Shown here piece after piece: positions 1-18,397 of a stretch of DNA of 60,000 nucleotides. Where the stretch lies: assembly GCA_009760855.2 (NCBI GenBank), contig WPIO01000018.1:2485001-2545000 (forward strand), written 5' to 3'. Under the pieces are notes generated by a model that searched no databases, was not told the origin of the DNA, and worked only from the letters and a program-made list of their open reading frames with translations. Within the stretch, counting starts at the first letter, position 1, and each line of letters opens with the position of its first letter. This DNA comes from Cristatella mucedo. Taxonomy: Eukaryota; Bryozoa; Phylactolaemata; Cristatellidae. The position numbers and the translations under genes are program-made.

Positions 1-357
1 AACTTTAAACAGGATGAAAACACTCAACAGAGAACAGTGAGAATAGGTGGAGTAGAGAGTATAGGGACAGCTGACAGCCGCTTGGGCACCAGGCCCAGCC
101 ACACAGCCGTGCTGTGGCCAGCCCCGTTGCGACGGCTCCATGCTTGCCACTGCCGAAGTGCCGACTACCGCCGTCACTAGTCACTATTACCATGCAGCCA
201 GCAACCCAGCGGACGGTAGTGTTCAGTCTTTAGTAAGTCTTCCTCGGAGCGTGGTTCCATGTGTGTTAATTTAATCGCTTGCGAGAAACAATAATTTTTT
301 TCTTTATTTCAAGAAGAAGACGATTTAGAAGCGAATTATCTTCTCAAGGGTATGTAA
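1..357. other. no recognised feature
   Basis: I see no coding exon, repeat or RNA gene here. The minus-strand reading frame near the left edge has no recognisable similarity. Confidence 0.4.
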
Positions 358-901
358 GGGCAAGTGGTGTACCTTCGGACGACCTTACCTTCGGACAGTT
401 TCGATTTAAATAGGTTAGCAATGTGATATATACATGCAAAAATTCAAGAGCGTAGCATTTTTTAAATGTGGCAACACTGTTCTGTTTGTTTAGTTATTGT
501 TGCACTGTGTCGTCAACGGTCGCAGTCAGAACTTTTTTCAATTAAAAAGTAATTTTTTCATAGTTATACTGTATTGTATGTTCTGTTTGTTTTATGTTCA
601 TATGATACATATTATATATGAATATGAACTATATGTGTTGAGCTTTCTAAATATGTTGTCTGTTCTGAATATTCCTAGCCTCAAAATATTTTACACGTGA
701 AAGTTTCTGAAAATACCCTTTGTTGTACCTCCGGATATTCAGGTTGTTGTACCTTCGAACGTCCAAAGTTACAACATTTTATTATATCGTATACCTATTT
801 ATTTTGTTACAGTGCCGCGAAGTAAGCATGGTAAAAGATGAAAAAATACTTTTCTGGATAATTTAAAAAAATGATTTTGTCCGAAGGTATACTACTTGTC
901 C
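358..901. mobile_element. MITE-like element with inverted termini
   Basis: An AT-rich stretch of about 544 bp is bounded by imperfect inverted repeats. The left arm starts GGGCAAGTGGTGTACCTTCG at 358. The right arm, read on the minus strand from 901, starts GGACAAGTAGTATACCTTCG. The word ACCTTCGGAC recurs inside the left end, and related words occur near 725-765. There is no coding capacity. This fits a small non-autonomous DNA transposon. I could not fix a target-site duplication, so the superfamily is open. Confidence 0.45.
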
Positions 902-1016
902 AGACGCTTTAACGTTGAACGAACTTGACTTTTTTACAGATTATCAATTAACGAAATTAACTATTTAATTAACGGTTCTTTAACGCCGTTTTAGAAAGCT
1001 AAATAAAATTTTAAAG

Positions 1017-2714
1017 ATGTTTATTTCAGCTCCGCCACCAGAATGGCATCTTATAAAAATAAGAGACGAGCTGAAGAAGAAAATCATGAATTTAATCAGG
1101 ATTGGACGGAGTCGTTGGCGTTCACATGCAACACAGATGGCCTTCCGACTTGTCTCATTTGCCAAGCAAAACTTGCACACAATAAGAAGTCAAATTTGGG
1201 GAGAAACTTCAATACAAAACATACCCATTCGCTTCTAAATATCTAACCGGTGACGCACGGGAAAAAAGCTGTTAAAGAGCTTCAAAAACAAAAACAACAG
1301 TCGAGTTCAATGCCAAGGAGCTGGGCGCAATCTTCAAATAATGTAAATCTAGAAAGCTTCGCAATATCACTACAAATTGCAAAAAGAGGGAAACCAATCA
1401 CAGATGGTGAGTACGTCATGGATTGTTTCATACGTGGAGCTGAAGAACTGTTTCGTGATTTCAAAAACAAAACCGAAATCATGAAGAAAATCAAAGATCT
1501 GCCATTATCTGCTAAAACAGTACAAGATAGAACTTCTAAAATGTCTTCAAATGTAGCAAACATGCAAGTGGAAGACATTCAACTGGCTTCTGCTTTATCA
1601 CTTGCTATGGATGAGTCTTGTGACATAAAAGACACCGAACAAGTTACCCTTTTCGTCAGGTATATGTCGTCCCAAGGTCCAAAAGAAGAACTGCTAGGAT
1701 TGCTGCCACTCTCAGGGCAAACTCGTGGAGAAGATATAGCAAATGCTGTGCAAAAATGCCTGGAAGACTATGAAATCGATGTAAATAAAATCGTTTCCAT
1801 AGCAACTGATGGAGCCGGAAGTATGACAGGAATACATTAAGGGGTAACAGCAAATCTTCGGCAAAAAATAAACCACGAAATTTTAACGTTTCACTGCATA
1901 ATTCATCAAGAGGCGCTTTGTGCTCCAATATTTCCGACCGAAATGGTTGAGGTCATGAACTTGGTTATTAAGATCATTAACAGCACTTTGGCAAAAGCAC
2001 TCTACCGTCGCTAGTTTATGGAATTTCTTGGAATAAATAGAAAGCCAGTCTTCTGACCTACTTCTGCACAATAAAGTGCGATGGCTTTCCAGGTGTAACG
2101 TATTGAAACGTTTTGCTTCTTGCTTAAGTGAAATAAAAACATTCTTCAATGAAAAAGGCATTGTCCATCCCGAATTGAAAGAAGACAAATGGCTGCAAGA
2201 ATTCAACTCCTTGGTGGATATCTCAAAGAAACTAAATGAGCATAATGTAAATCTGCAAGGAAAGGGAAACCCAGCCTATGCCTTGCTTGAAGAAGTGGTT
2301 TGTTTCGAAAATAAATTACTTTTTGTCGAAGACATGGAGAGCGGTAAATTACTTCATTTCGAAAATCTGAAGAAATATCGCGATGAAACCAATGCAACTA
2401 TTGACACGAATTACTTCAGCATTACTGTAAACAAAATGAAGGATGGATTCGCGGAGAGATTTGATCAATTCAAAACAAACGCAAGTACTCTGGTGTTCAT
2501 AGTAAATCCTCTCAACACAAATACAAATGAGATCAACATTGAGCCATTTGGAATTGATGCTGGTTCGCTTCAAATGCAATTGCTGGATTTGAAAACCAAA
2601 CATTTGTGGAGTAGTAAGTTCACAGAACTCAAGAGTATGTTAAAAGAGTTGGAATTCCAGAAAAGCATGCAGGTTACGCTGCGCAAGTGGACAGCTCTAG
2701 AAGAAATGCTGTGA
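1017..2714 (+). pseudogene. hAT-family transposase pseudogene (BED zinc finger, Charlie/ZBED-like)
   Basis: This is a decayed transposase. At 1043-1240 there is a BED-type zinc-finger stretch with CLIC followed by a distal H-x-x-x-H. A single in-frame TAA at 1244 separates it from 1250-1839, which carries the family blocks [16 protein letters not shown] and [10 protein letters not shown], the latter containing a catalytic-type Asp. A TAA follows at about 1838, yet the same frame continues with family-like text (FHCIIHQEALC near 1890). A frameshift before 2076 leads to 2076-2714 with [13 protein letters not shown] and the helical RNase-H-fold region. The C-terminal hAT dimerisation block is missing, because a LINE-B fragment begins about 10 bp after the last readable codon. 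Compared with intact relatives of this type (GTF2IRD2/ZBED5-like), it has two or more stops, at least one frameshift and a lost C-terminus. It is not functional. Confidence 0.85.
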
Positions 2715-2724
2715 GTTCAGGCAC

Positions 2725-2905
2725 TCATAATAATAATAATAATAATGCACTTGATAAAGTGTCCTCAGAGAACTTAATCTCTCTCTCTAGGAGCTTTACA
2801 TTTGCTGCAAAGGGAAACGCAATTGAAATGGTGAGTAAAATCATGCTTGATGAACAAACAAAATGAATAACATGGTTAGGGGTGACATGCACCGGGTCAG
2901 CATGC
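2725..2905 (-). mobile_element. LINE-B 3' end fragment
   Basis: Read on the minus strand this is the terminal ~180 bp of LINE-B: the distal 3' UTR, the hairpin (arms diverged, AAAGCTCC against GGACACTTT) and the (ATT)n tail at 2729-2746. It interrupts the hAT pseudogene and abuts a LINE-A fragment. Confidence 0.8.
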
Positions 2906-2914
2906 AAATCACAT

Positions 2915-3389
2915 TTATGCTGACCCACAAGGCTTGCCACGGCTTGGCTCCTTCGTACCTAGCTGAACTGCTGCATCAGTTTCAGCCTGTTCGCGCCCTC
3001 AGGTCCTGTGTGGACAATAAATTAGCTGTCCCATTCCTCCGCTTAAAGACAGTTGGCGACAGAAGCTTTAGCTCTGCAGGTCCTAGACTGTGGAACTCGC
3101 TTCCACAATTCTTACGCAACGACATCTACTCTCCAACTGCCGACTACGGCACATCTTTTTCAGCGGTCCTGAACTGCTACTTCTATGCTACTCACTACCT
3201 CAACTGCTCTCCTAACTCTGCTATGCTTCCCACTTTCTCTTTGTTGCGTGAGACGAAGTCTGTTGGGTACCGAATTCGTACCGAAAGCCGCTTAGGCTGT
3301 GAGTGCGTTATACAAAACTCTCCTGCGTAACACCCACATGGTCTTTATGACTTTGTGGAGTTACTGACGGAGATACATTACATTACATT
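2915..3389 (+). mobile_element. LINE-A 3' fragment (C-terminus of RT ORF plus tail)
   Basis: From [19 protein letters not shown] onward this matches the C-terminal ~135 residues of the LINE-A ORF at 10588-11970 almost exactly. The stop is at 3328, followed by the short 3' UTR and the ACATTACATTAC tail. The ATG-initiated reading frame at 2863 is a chimera: its first residues come from antisense LINE-B 3' UTR and the rest from LINE-A. It is not a gene. Confidence 0.9.
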
Positions 3390-3975
3390 ACGCAAGCTGC
3401 CGGCCAGGCGGTATCCAGCGAACTAATTGCCTCTCCAACGATTTTCCCTCTAGGTCCTCAAGCTAAATCCATTAACCCTGCAAATAGCCTCGGCATGCCG
3501 CATCGCTCACCTACTGCCAAGCAGGCTGGCTACATGCATACTACAAGCAGTTCACCCTCGATGCCTGGGTAGAGTGCCGCTGGGTCCGTAGAGGGACTGC
3601 TAAACTACAAGTATCCGCTAATAGTTTTTAAAACCAGTGCTCTAGCATGGTTAGCTGGCTTGGCCTACCGATGCTATCAGTGCACCTCACCTACAGATAG
3701 CACCATGCCAGCAGTACAACGCATTTGCAGATAGCAGCTGTCAGCTTCGTTTCTTCTGCTTGCTCTAGTCAGGAATGTGCAACACTGAAGCTCCAGAAGT
3801 CCCTTAGTAAATATTCTGAACCTCGGCACCCCATTGACACTGACAGTTTTCGTGTGGGTTTATTTGAGCAGTGTCGAAACTGCAAATTTTGCATTCAAGT
3901 AAGTTTACCAGCCACAAAAAATTGGATGCATTCGAAAAATAGCTGGTCTCCCATCTGCATGCTAACCCACCAGGA
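3390..3975. other. no recognised feature
   Basis: I searched this stretch for upstream exons of sulfotransferase gene A (the GTxW exon and the THL exon) and found none. An 85-codon plus-strand frame at 3725 is unrecognised. Confidence 0.35.
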
Positions 3976-4775
3976 GAGATAAGATGAGCATTCATGACCT
4001 CAATGCTACCTGTGAGACCAGTGTAACGTAATCTGACATAGATGGACCGGCAGTTTAACCCTGGCCAGGCCACAAGCTACCTGCTTGAGGCGGATAGACT
4101 GGCTGAGCCTATTTTGAAGTTCAAGTTTTCCAATGTCTAGAAAGCTCGAGTTTAGACATTTCTGAGTCCAGCTTGGTTTGCCCAAAAAGTTAGTTTTATC
4201 GTCATTCAATAAAAGAAAACTAGCAACCGTCTAAGCACGAATTTCAGCAATACATTGCAATACAATACAATACAGTAAGGCACTGGGGGCATTCGTCGTT
4301 CTGAAAGGCCCCGAAGAATCAAAATAAGAGTACAGCTAGGTGTCATCTGTATAAAAATGAGACCCCAGGTTGTGCTTGGCGATTGCATCTGCAAGAGGGA
4401 GAGGATACGAGAGTGAAGAGAAGCCAAGGACATAATTTTGTAGGTACCCCATTGCTGTAGAAGCTCCTTGGATGACTGTTACCCGTTGACATAGAAGCTC
4501 TAAAGTCTCCGACTGAAGTACAACCTAAACCAAAGAATGCAGTACCAGCGGTTGGTCAAGAAGAATTTGGTGATCCATGTTCAAATCACTAAGGTCATAA
4601 TACACTTAGACCACTCCTAACTCTGTGGATTGATTAGCTCTTAAATTTGATTGAAACTGTGAAAAGGATTGAAGTTTTGCTTAAAGAGTTTAGCTAATGT
4701 GCTGCTATTCGTTCCGGTGTCTTTGATCGGAACGGCAGCAGAGAGAATTGCCAGAACTTACTTGCAGTTCTCCAG
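3976..4775 (-). mobile_element. degenerate L2-like LINE RT fragment
   Basis: Minus-strand translation gives scattered RT blocks in family order: LPFRSKTPERI (4690-4730), GVPTKLCP at about 4440, ADAIAKHNLG and FYTDDT around 4340 (a decayed YADDTQLY motif), and an LNFKIGSASL-like block near 4110. Stops and frameshifts are frequent. It is related to LINE-B and the 35.5-36.3 kb fragment but older than either. Confidence 0.65.
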
Positions 4776-4937
4776 GTTTAGTATTGTAAAAGTATGCAGC
4801 CCCATATCAGCAGCATCGAGAACCAGGATAAAATCCTTAACTGTCGAAATCAGTGTGTGGCCTGTGGTTTGAAAATGTTTTGGGTTTGATTTCTGATGAC
4901 CCACGACACAGCATAACTTTCTAGCAGTAATAGATCC

Positions 4938-5017
4938 CTGATAGGAGGATGAGGATGATGATGAGGAGGAGGAGGTTCATTAGCATCATCATCCTCATCC
5001 TCCTTCTCCTCCTATCA
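4938..5017. repeat. imperfect palindrome of GAT/GAG repeats
   Basis: The left arm starts TGATAGGAGGATGAGGATGA. The right arm ends CCTCATCCTCCTTCTCCTCC and then TATCA. They are inverse complements apart from a 9-bp insertion in the right arm and extra GAG units in the left. The region could form a hairpin of roughly 25 bp. It may be an inverted duplication of a purine-rich microsatellite. Confidence 0.7.
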
Positions 5018-5262
5018 TGGATGCCTTAGCTGTGAAATAAAAAGTTGAAATAAGTAGCAGCAGCTGATCTGAGGTCTGCAGATAAAAGTGAATGGTATCG
5101 GAAGTGTGTTGTGGCATTTACCACTCTGTAGCATCTGTCTTGGCACTTTACCATTGGTGACTTCAACGTTAACCCCCTTGCATTAGTACCACTACATCCT
5201 TCCCAAGATTTACTGAGCATATGGCAGCTCTTTCATTCCAATCAGCTTGTCTACTCTTTCAG

Positions 5263-12317
<7,055 letters not shown>

Positions 12318-12439
12318 GTAAGTATTGCATTTCTCGTCTCTCAATACGAATTTCGTTTATTTTTTGCTTCCCTCCCACACCTCTCATGTGCACTTTGCTT
12401 TCAATTGTTTGCTACGCCTACAAGAAGGTACGGTTGACT

Positions 12440-13430
12440 TCTGCTGCGAGCCCACCTCTCGGGTGGCAGTAAACGCACATGCTTGTGTCAGAAGTGGGCT
12501 TGTTGTGTCAGAAATGAAAAAGTTAACCGACCGTGTGATGATAGCAGCAAGAACATTCCTCTGATACCAAGGAAGGCGTGAGTGTTCATATTCCGAATGA
12601 GATTGGACTCTAGTGGAGCATTTGGGCTACCCGAGGTCAATGAAAAGCACTTCTGTAACCAAGTAGGCAACTTCCTAATATGACAATTTCCTGGAATGAG
12701 GTCTGACCTCTAGCTGAAGTACTTTTGAAGATGCGAATTCGGTTATGCACGAAAAGCATGCAAGGCATGTGCACGTCTGTCGAGCTTGAACGGGAAGTCT
12801 CTCTGCAGCAAAGGTAGGGTTGGCTGCGCCAGCAGGCAAGGAACTACAGCAATCTGTTAAAGCAGCAGACCTCGAAGTGGGACAGCATTGGAGCACTGCT
12901 GGCGCTGTTGTACTGGCAAGGCTGTCACCAGCCAGCGTGCCAGCCAGCACATGGCTTCGGAGCCGGTGAGCATCCTACTTGCATCAACAGTCAACACGGT
13001 AGTACGCTATCGAATGTGTGCAGGGCCGTGATATGCCCTAGAGAATCGTCATCTGTGTGCGGGCAACTGGCTAGAAGACGAAAAAACGAGAACTCCAGTG
13101 GCAGCGAGCTAAATTAGCTAGGTTATGACTGATAGTTATTCTGTGCGGTTACCGAATTGTAACAGCTAGGAGCTGGTTATGCGACAATCTATGGCCGATG
13201 CATTCCAAACAATAGACTTCAGTTGTGCTTCCCCAGTTGGAATACACATTTGAGCTTATTTTGGCTCCAGGCCACGCAGCCGGTGGTTCATTTATGTCGC
13301 GGCCTTTGCTGAATGCTTGTAGCCCTCCATTGATGTCAAATAGACAAGTCAGCGTTATAGAAATGGACATGTTACTCTAAGGCATGGGGCGTTACTCTCC
13401 GTTACTGCCATGTTCCGATACCGGCGGCAG
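12440..13430. other. no recognised feature
   Basis: I see no exon or repeat similarity here. It may contain the 3' UTR or a last small exon of gene A, but no family motif remains to identify it. Confidence 0.35.
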
Positions 13431-13602
13431 CATATCTGCAGTGCATTGGTGCTGTTTCTACAATTCGCAAGCAGTAGTAAAAGGTTCAGGCATCACCAGT
13501 ATTTGTCGGCCGTCTCCTGAGACTAGCATTGTTATGCAGGCTTTGTTTACGGCCTAGTTTTGTCCGGACGTGAAAGCTGCACACCATCACGTTTGTAACA
13601 GA
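13431..13602. repeat. dispersed repeat X, copy 1
   Basis: Shares GTGCATTGGTGC, CTGAGACTAGCA, a GTCCGGACG-like word and CACGTTTGTAACA, in order and spacing, with 21628-21792. A shorter part recurs at 52145-52212. Class unknown and no coding capacity. Confidence 0.5.
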
Positions 13603-13688
13603 ACCAACGGTGCTGCTCTGCTGCTGCAGCCGTTAGCCATTGGCTAGGCTGTGGATGCCTCACGATTTTAAACCACCAACTGATCCTC

Positions 13689-14678
13689 AACCTTGCCAAC
13701 ATTCGATCCTGGATGTCGGAAAATTTCTTGAAACTAAATGACGATAAAACTGAACTGCTTTTCATAGGACACCCTAAGCGTGTGGCCGGATTAGAAGGCT
13801 TTTTTCTTCTAATATGTGATGCCGCTGGGCGAGCATCGCCACGTGCTCGAAATCTAGGAGTCATTTTCTACAGTTGCCTAAATTTTTTTAAAGCTTCATT
13901 CAGAAGACTGCCTCTACAGCTAGCCATCGCGTCCGATCCCTATCTAAGATAAGGAGCTGTCTTCCATAGTGCTTGCAAAACGTTTAACTAGCTCCTTAGT
14001 TCTGTCTCGGCTTGATTATTGTAATTCCCTTTTGGCTGGATTACCAAAAAACAGCATCTAGTTAACTGCAGCTGACTATGAATATGGCTGCAAGGCTGGT
14101 CTTCAAGTCCCAGCGGTTTGAGCACGTGTCACCTCTGCTGAAAGAGGATTGGATTGCTAGGATTACTGCCAGTTGATTAACGGATACAGAGCAAAGTTGT
14201 AAAGCTGACCCACAAGGCCCTCCACGGCTTGGCTCCTTTATACCTAGCTGAACAGCTGCACCAGTTTCTGCCTCCTCGTGCCTGCAAGTCCTGTTTGGAC
14301 AATAAATTAGCTGTTCCGTTCCTCTGCTTAAAGACCGTTAGCGATAGAAGCTTTAGCTCTGCAGGTCCTAGACTGTGGAACTCGCTTCCACGATTCTTAC
14401 GCAACGACAACTACCCTCCTGAAGCCGACTATGGCTCATCCTTTCCAGTGGTCCTGAGCTGCTTCTTCCATGCCACTCACTACCTCAACTACTCTCCTGA
14501 CTCTGCTATGCTTCCCACTTTCTCTTTATTTCGTGAAATGAAGTCTGTTGGCTACCGAATGCATACCGAAAGCCGTCTAGGCTGCGAGTGTGCTCGGCAA
14601 AACCCTCCTGTGTAACACTCACATAGTCTATGTGGATTTGTAGAGTTACTGATGGAGATAAATTACATTTACATTACA
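13689..14678 (+). mobile_element. LINE-A fragment, ~1 kb
   Basis: Starts inside the RT at [21 protein letters not shown] and runs to the ACATTAC tail. Several frameshifts occur (near 13880, 14050 and 14150). The C-terminal block at 14229-14615 is open. It lies directly against the 3' end of the Tigger pseudogene. Confidence 0.9.
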
Positions 14679-15348
14679 TCGATGCTCGTTGATGTCGCCC
14701 TCATCCCTGTCCAGGCCCATGAACTTACCGAGGGATATAATCTCCTCCACAACTTCAGCCTCGAGTCTTTCGCAGTCCATTTCGGACACAATTTCAGGCC
14801 ACAGCTTCTTCCACGCAGAGGTTAAGGTCCTCTTTGTAACATGCTGGCCATATCGATAATTCTGAGGTATATCACAATGATATAGTGGTCCTCCCAGAAC
14901 TCTCGAAGGGTGAGGTTTGTCCACTCTGTCTCTTCAAAGCAGGAGGGGAACAGGGGCTTAGACAAGAGCTTCTTGAAATTAGAAATCGCCTGCTGGTCCA
15001 AGGGCTGTAAAATAGTGGTTGTGATTGGTGGAATGTGGAAAACCTTTTAAAACTTGAACTCTTCGAGGATGTCATCTCCGAGGTTAGGCGGATGAGCAGG
15101 TGCACGACGATCCAGGACGAGAAGGGCTTGCAGGGTTCGGCTATTTTCCTGGAGACATTTCCTAAGTCAGGACCGATAACCGAATGCACCCGATCCACAA
15201 AGAATTGCCTGGTGGCCCATGCCCTCAGGGTTTACCCTCCACATAACCTGCATTTTTTGTTTCAGAGTCTTGTGTGGCTTAAAGGCTCTGAGGTTTCCTG
15301 AATGATAAACGAGCTGCTGCTTAATCTTGCAGTCGCTGGTAGCATTGG

Positions 15349-15621
15349 CACGACGACAACTACTCTCCTACTGCTGACTATGGCGCATCCTTTTCAGCGG
15401 TTCTGAGCTGCTACTTCCATACTTCTATGCTACTCGCTACCTCAACGGCTCTCCTGACTCTGCTATGCTTCCCACTTTCTCTGTGTTGCATGAGACGAAG
15501 TCTGTTGGCTCCCGAATGCGTACCGAAAGCAGCTTAGGCTGGGAGTGCGCTATACAAAACTCTCCTGCATAACGCCCACATGGTCTTTATGACTTTGTGG
15601 AGTTACAGACGGAGATACATA
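15349..15621 (+). mobile_element. LINE-A 3' fragment nested in Tigger
   Basis: Terminal ~270 bp of LINE-A. CATTGG occurs on both sides (15343-15348 and 15622-15627), a candidate target-site duplication. It interrupts the Tigger DDE domain between GLRA and NATSDCK. Confidence 0.85.
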
Positions 15622-16003
15622 CATTGGCCCTCAGTCCGAGGTTTAGCGCACCCTTTATGGATTTGTGGCCCGGTATCCTTTTCTCCTCTGCCGTTATTTA
15701 AGTCCTCGTGGCGAATAGTCCTGTCTCGTCAAGTTGAAGACTTGCAGGGCGATGTTTCCATCTGCTGCTACAATTCCGGCAAATTTATTGAGGTAATACT
15801 TAACTGCCTTCATATCCGCGATGACTGCGTCACCGTGCCTGACAACGGAGTGCAATGCCGGCGGTCCTCTTTTTAAAAATCTTGAACCAGCCCCGACTGG
15901 CTCTAAACAACTCGCACGATGCCTCGTTAGTTGAAGCGCCTGCGGTCTGCAGGAAATCGGCGTAAATAGCTCGTGCCGTCCGGCACATTATACCTTCCGT
16001 CAC

Positions 16004-16760
16004 TGCTTCTACAGCTAGTCATCACGTCAGATCCCTATCCAAGATTAGGAGCTGTCTTCCACAGTGGCTTGCAAAACATTTAACTAGCTCCTTAGTTCTC
16101 TCTCGGCTTATTCGGATTATTGTAATTCCCTTTTGGCTGGGCTACTAAAAAAAGCAACTAGGTCACCTCAGCTGACTATGAATATGGCTGAAAGGCTAGT
16201 CTTCAAGTCCCAGAGGTATGAGCACGTGTCTCCTTTGCTAAAAGAGCTAGGATGGCTGCCGGTGGACCAACGGATACAGAGCAAAGTTCTTACGCTGATC
16301 CACAAGGCCTGCCACGGCTTCGCTCCTTCGTACCTAACTGACTGCTGCACCAGTTTCTGCCTCTTCGCGCCCTCAGGTCCTGTGTGGATAATAAATTAGC
16401 TGCTCCATTCCTCAGCTTAAAGACAGTTGGCGACAGAAGCTTTAGCTCTGCAAGTTCTAGACTGTGGAACTCGCTTCCACAATTCTTACGAAACGACAAC
16501 TACTCTCCTGCTGCCGCCTGTGGCTCATCCTCTTCAGCACTCCTGAGCTGCTACTTCTATGCTACTCACTACTTCAACTGCTCTCCTGACTCTGCTATGC
16601 TTCCCACTTTCTCTTTGTTGTGTGAGACGAAGTCTGTTGGCCACCGAATGCGTACCGAAAGCCGCCTAGGCTGTGAGTGTGTTATACAAAACTCTCCTGT
16701 GTTACACCCACATAGTCTGTGTGGCTTTTTGGAGTTACAAACGGAGATAAATTACATTAC
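16004..16760 (+). mobile_element. LINE-A 3' fragment nested in Tigger
   Basis: About 755 bp of LINE-A from the TASxHH block to the ATTACATTAC tail, with frameshifts (near 16100 and 16345). The flanks CCGTCAC and CGTATC join to give the continuous Tigger codons for ERDTVTEG, so the insertion point is known to within a few bases. Confidence 0.88.
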
Positions 16761-17075
16761 CGTATCTCTTTCGAGCTGATTTCCGGTTACCACAGCATCA
16801 GCAGCTTCTCCATATCTTCATGGATAGATGCCTGCTGTTTAAAAATTATTTTACCGCCCTTGGGTGGCGTCGTAGCCTTTATCGACTGCTTCTGCTTGAG
16901 TATGGTGCAGATCGTACGAGTGCTATGCTGTTACCGCTTTGCCAAGTCAACTAGACGCAAACCTTTGTCGTGTTTTTCAATAATTTCATCCTTCATTTCA
17001 ATGTGCATCATCCGCTTCTTCTTCTTCTTAGTGCTGTCCTTTGAATTCACTTTCTTCTGATCAATTTCTGGAAAA

Positions 17076-17844
17076 ATAAAAGTCTGCGAAATAAGTGCAA
17101 GCACTACACTGCTTCCACTTCGAGCTAATCGCCTAAAGTGAATAAGTGAGACACGGAATATTGGGTGGATGTTTCGGCGCTCACTGTGGCGTTCGCTGTG
17201 CCAACTAGCTGTGGGGCATCTGAAGCTGGAGCTCGTGACCCAAATAATAGCTCTCAGCTCACAGCCAAAGATCGGCCGAAAGATCGGCTCGTATTTCAAA
17301 AATCTCGTTCGCTGGAAATACACCACTGTATACGATTTAATTGATTTAACCGGCTTTTGTATTCCAAATCAGTTACTGTAATACCATACAGAAATCAAAA
17401 TTGCATTTATGGCTGGTGTGGAAGTAATAATAGTACGTCCGGTTTCGTCATGCAATAAAAATCAAAATTCTGAATCCGGCAAATAACATGTCGGATTATG
17501 AGAAAGCCAGTTAGAATGCCTGTGCAACCATACTTCCTCGAACACATCTAATTGGATGATTGTTTGATGTCGGACAGAATCTTTGGCACAAGGTTCAAGA
17601 TTTCAATTTTAAACGGAATACGGTGACGACGAAAATCTTCAAATGCACGTGAAAATAATTTTAGCTCTGAGCTTTTTTCCTGTAGCTGATGCTCCTGCTT
17701 TCAACGAATTGGCCGATGGCTGGCCTCCTCTAATGGCACTGTTGATCAACTATCAACAAGACGTATAAGTACAAAGGCAGTCAGCTACGAGGTCGGCATG
17801 CAGATCCTAGGTTTAGTTTGTATCTGTGGAATTGTTGGGGTACC
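17076..17844. other. no recognised feature (possible Tigger 5' flank)
   Basis: No exon is seen. The first part may be the Tigger 5' untranslated region. I could not identify the Tigger terminal inverted repeat. Confidence 0.35.
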
Positions 17845-18306
17845 ACGAATAACTGCGATACAGCTTTCATTTGAACCATAAACTTCAGAGCACTGTGGAT
17901 TTTATTCCAATTTATACATAATGGTGTTGCGGATTAACCCACCAAATTTCATGTAGTTTAACTTGCGAGGCGCTCTCGTGCGATGCCCGGGTCGGTCAGC
18001 ATGTTTACAGATTCAAACGGCGATACAGCCGCCATTTTCTAAAACAACTTCGCGCAACTGCGGTTTTGATACCAAATTATTGAGAACAGTATGCAAAGTT
18101 TACCCGCCAAACTTCGTAGTATTTCCCTTGCGCGTTATCAGGGTGAGGCCTCTGATGGCCCGGCCAAAATGGCAGCCCTAAGTAGTCAAACTGCGATGCA
18201 GCTGCCTTGTTACCCAAAAATAAGCTTAGTACAACTGTGGTTTACTTGCAAATTATAGCGAGAAATGATCCTGTTTGACTTCTTTGACTTGACGAATTCC
18301 ATGCGA
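17845..18306 (+). repeat. R170 degenerate tandem repeat, left arm part 1
   Basis: Two or more diverged units of about 165-170 bp share, in order, CGATACAGC, GGTTTTGATACCAA, ACCCACCAAA and a GCCCGG/GGTCGG/GGCCCGG-containing word. Related units in opposite orientation lie at 21800-22081 and 22391-22640. Confidence 0.5.
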
Positions 18307-18397
18307 TTTATAATAATAATAATAATAATAATAATAATGCACTCGATAAAGCGCCCTCAGAGAACTCAATCTCTCTCTATGCGCTTTACATTTGCTG
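18307..18397 (-). mobile_element. LINE-B 3' end fragment
   Basis: An (AAT)n tract followed by the antisense LINE-B hairpin (AAAGCGCCCTCAGAGAAC ... GCGCTTTAC), ending at TTTGCTG. About 90 bp, inserted within the R170 repeat. Confidence 0.85.

Larger units (their letters stand above)
14679..17075 (-). pseudogene. Tigger/pogo-family transposase pseudogene, split by two LINE-A insertions
   Basis: Read on the minus strand, the N-terminal helix-turn-helix (17075-16761) has KKKKRMMHIEMKDEIIEKHD and RTICTILKQKQSIKA. The second DNA-binding domain plus the start of the DDE domain (16003-15622) has VTEGIMCRTARAIYADFLQ, SRGWFKIFKKR and ITAEEKRIPGHKSIKG. The catalytic core and C-terminus (15348-14679) have LVYHSGNLRAFK, VMWRVNPEG, LLVLDRAPAHPPNLG (second catalytic Asp), ILQPLDQQAI and TLREFWEDHYII. 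LINE-A fragments occupy 16004-16760 and 15349-15621, and removing them joins the Tigger frame. Additional stops (in place of YG near 16945, and at 15157) show it was already decaying. Confidence 0.88.

Noticed and set aside
3390-5262. Upstream exons of sulfotransferase gene A
   Set aside because: No G..W or THL block in a suitable phase with splice sites was found.
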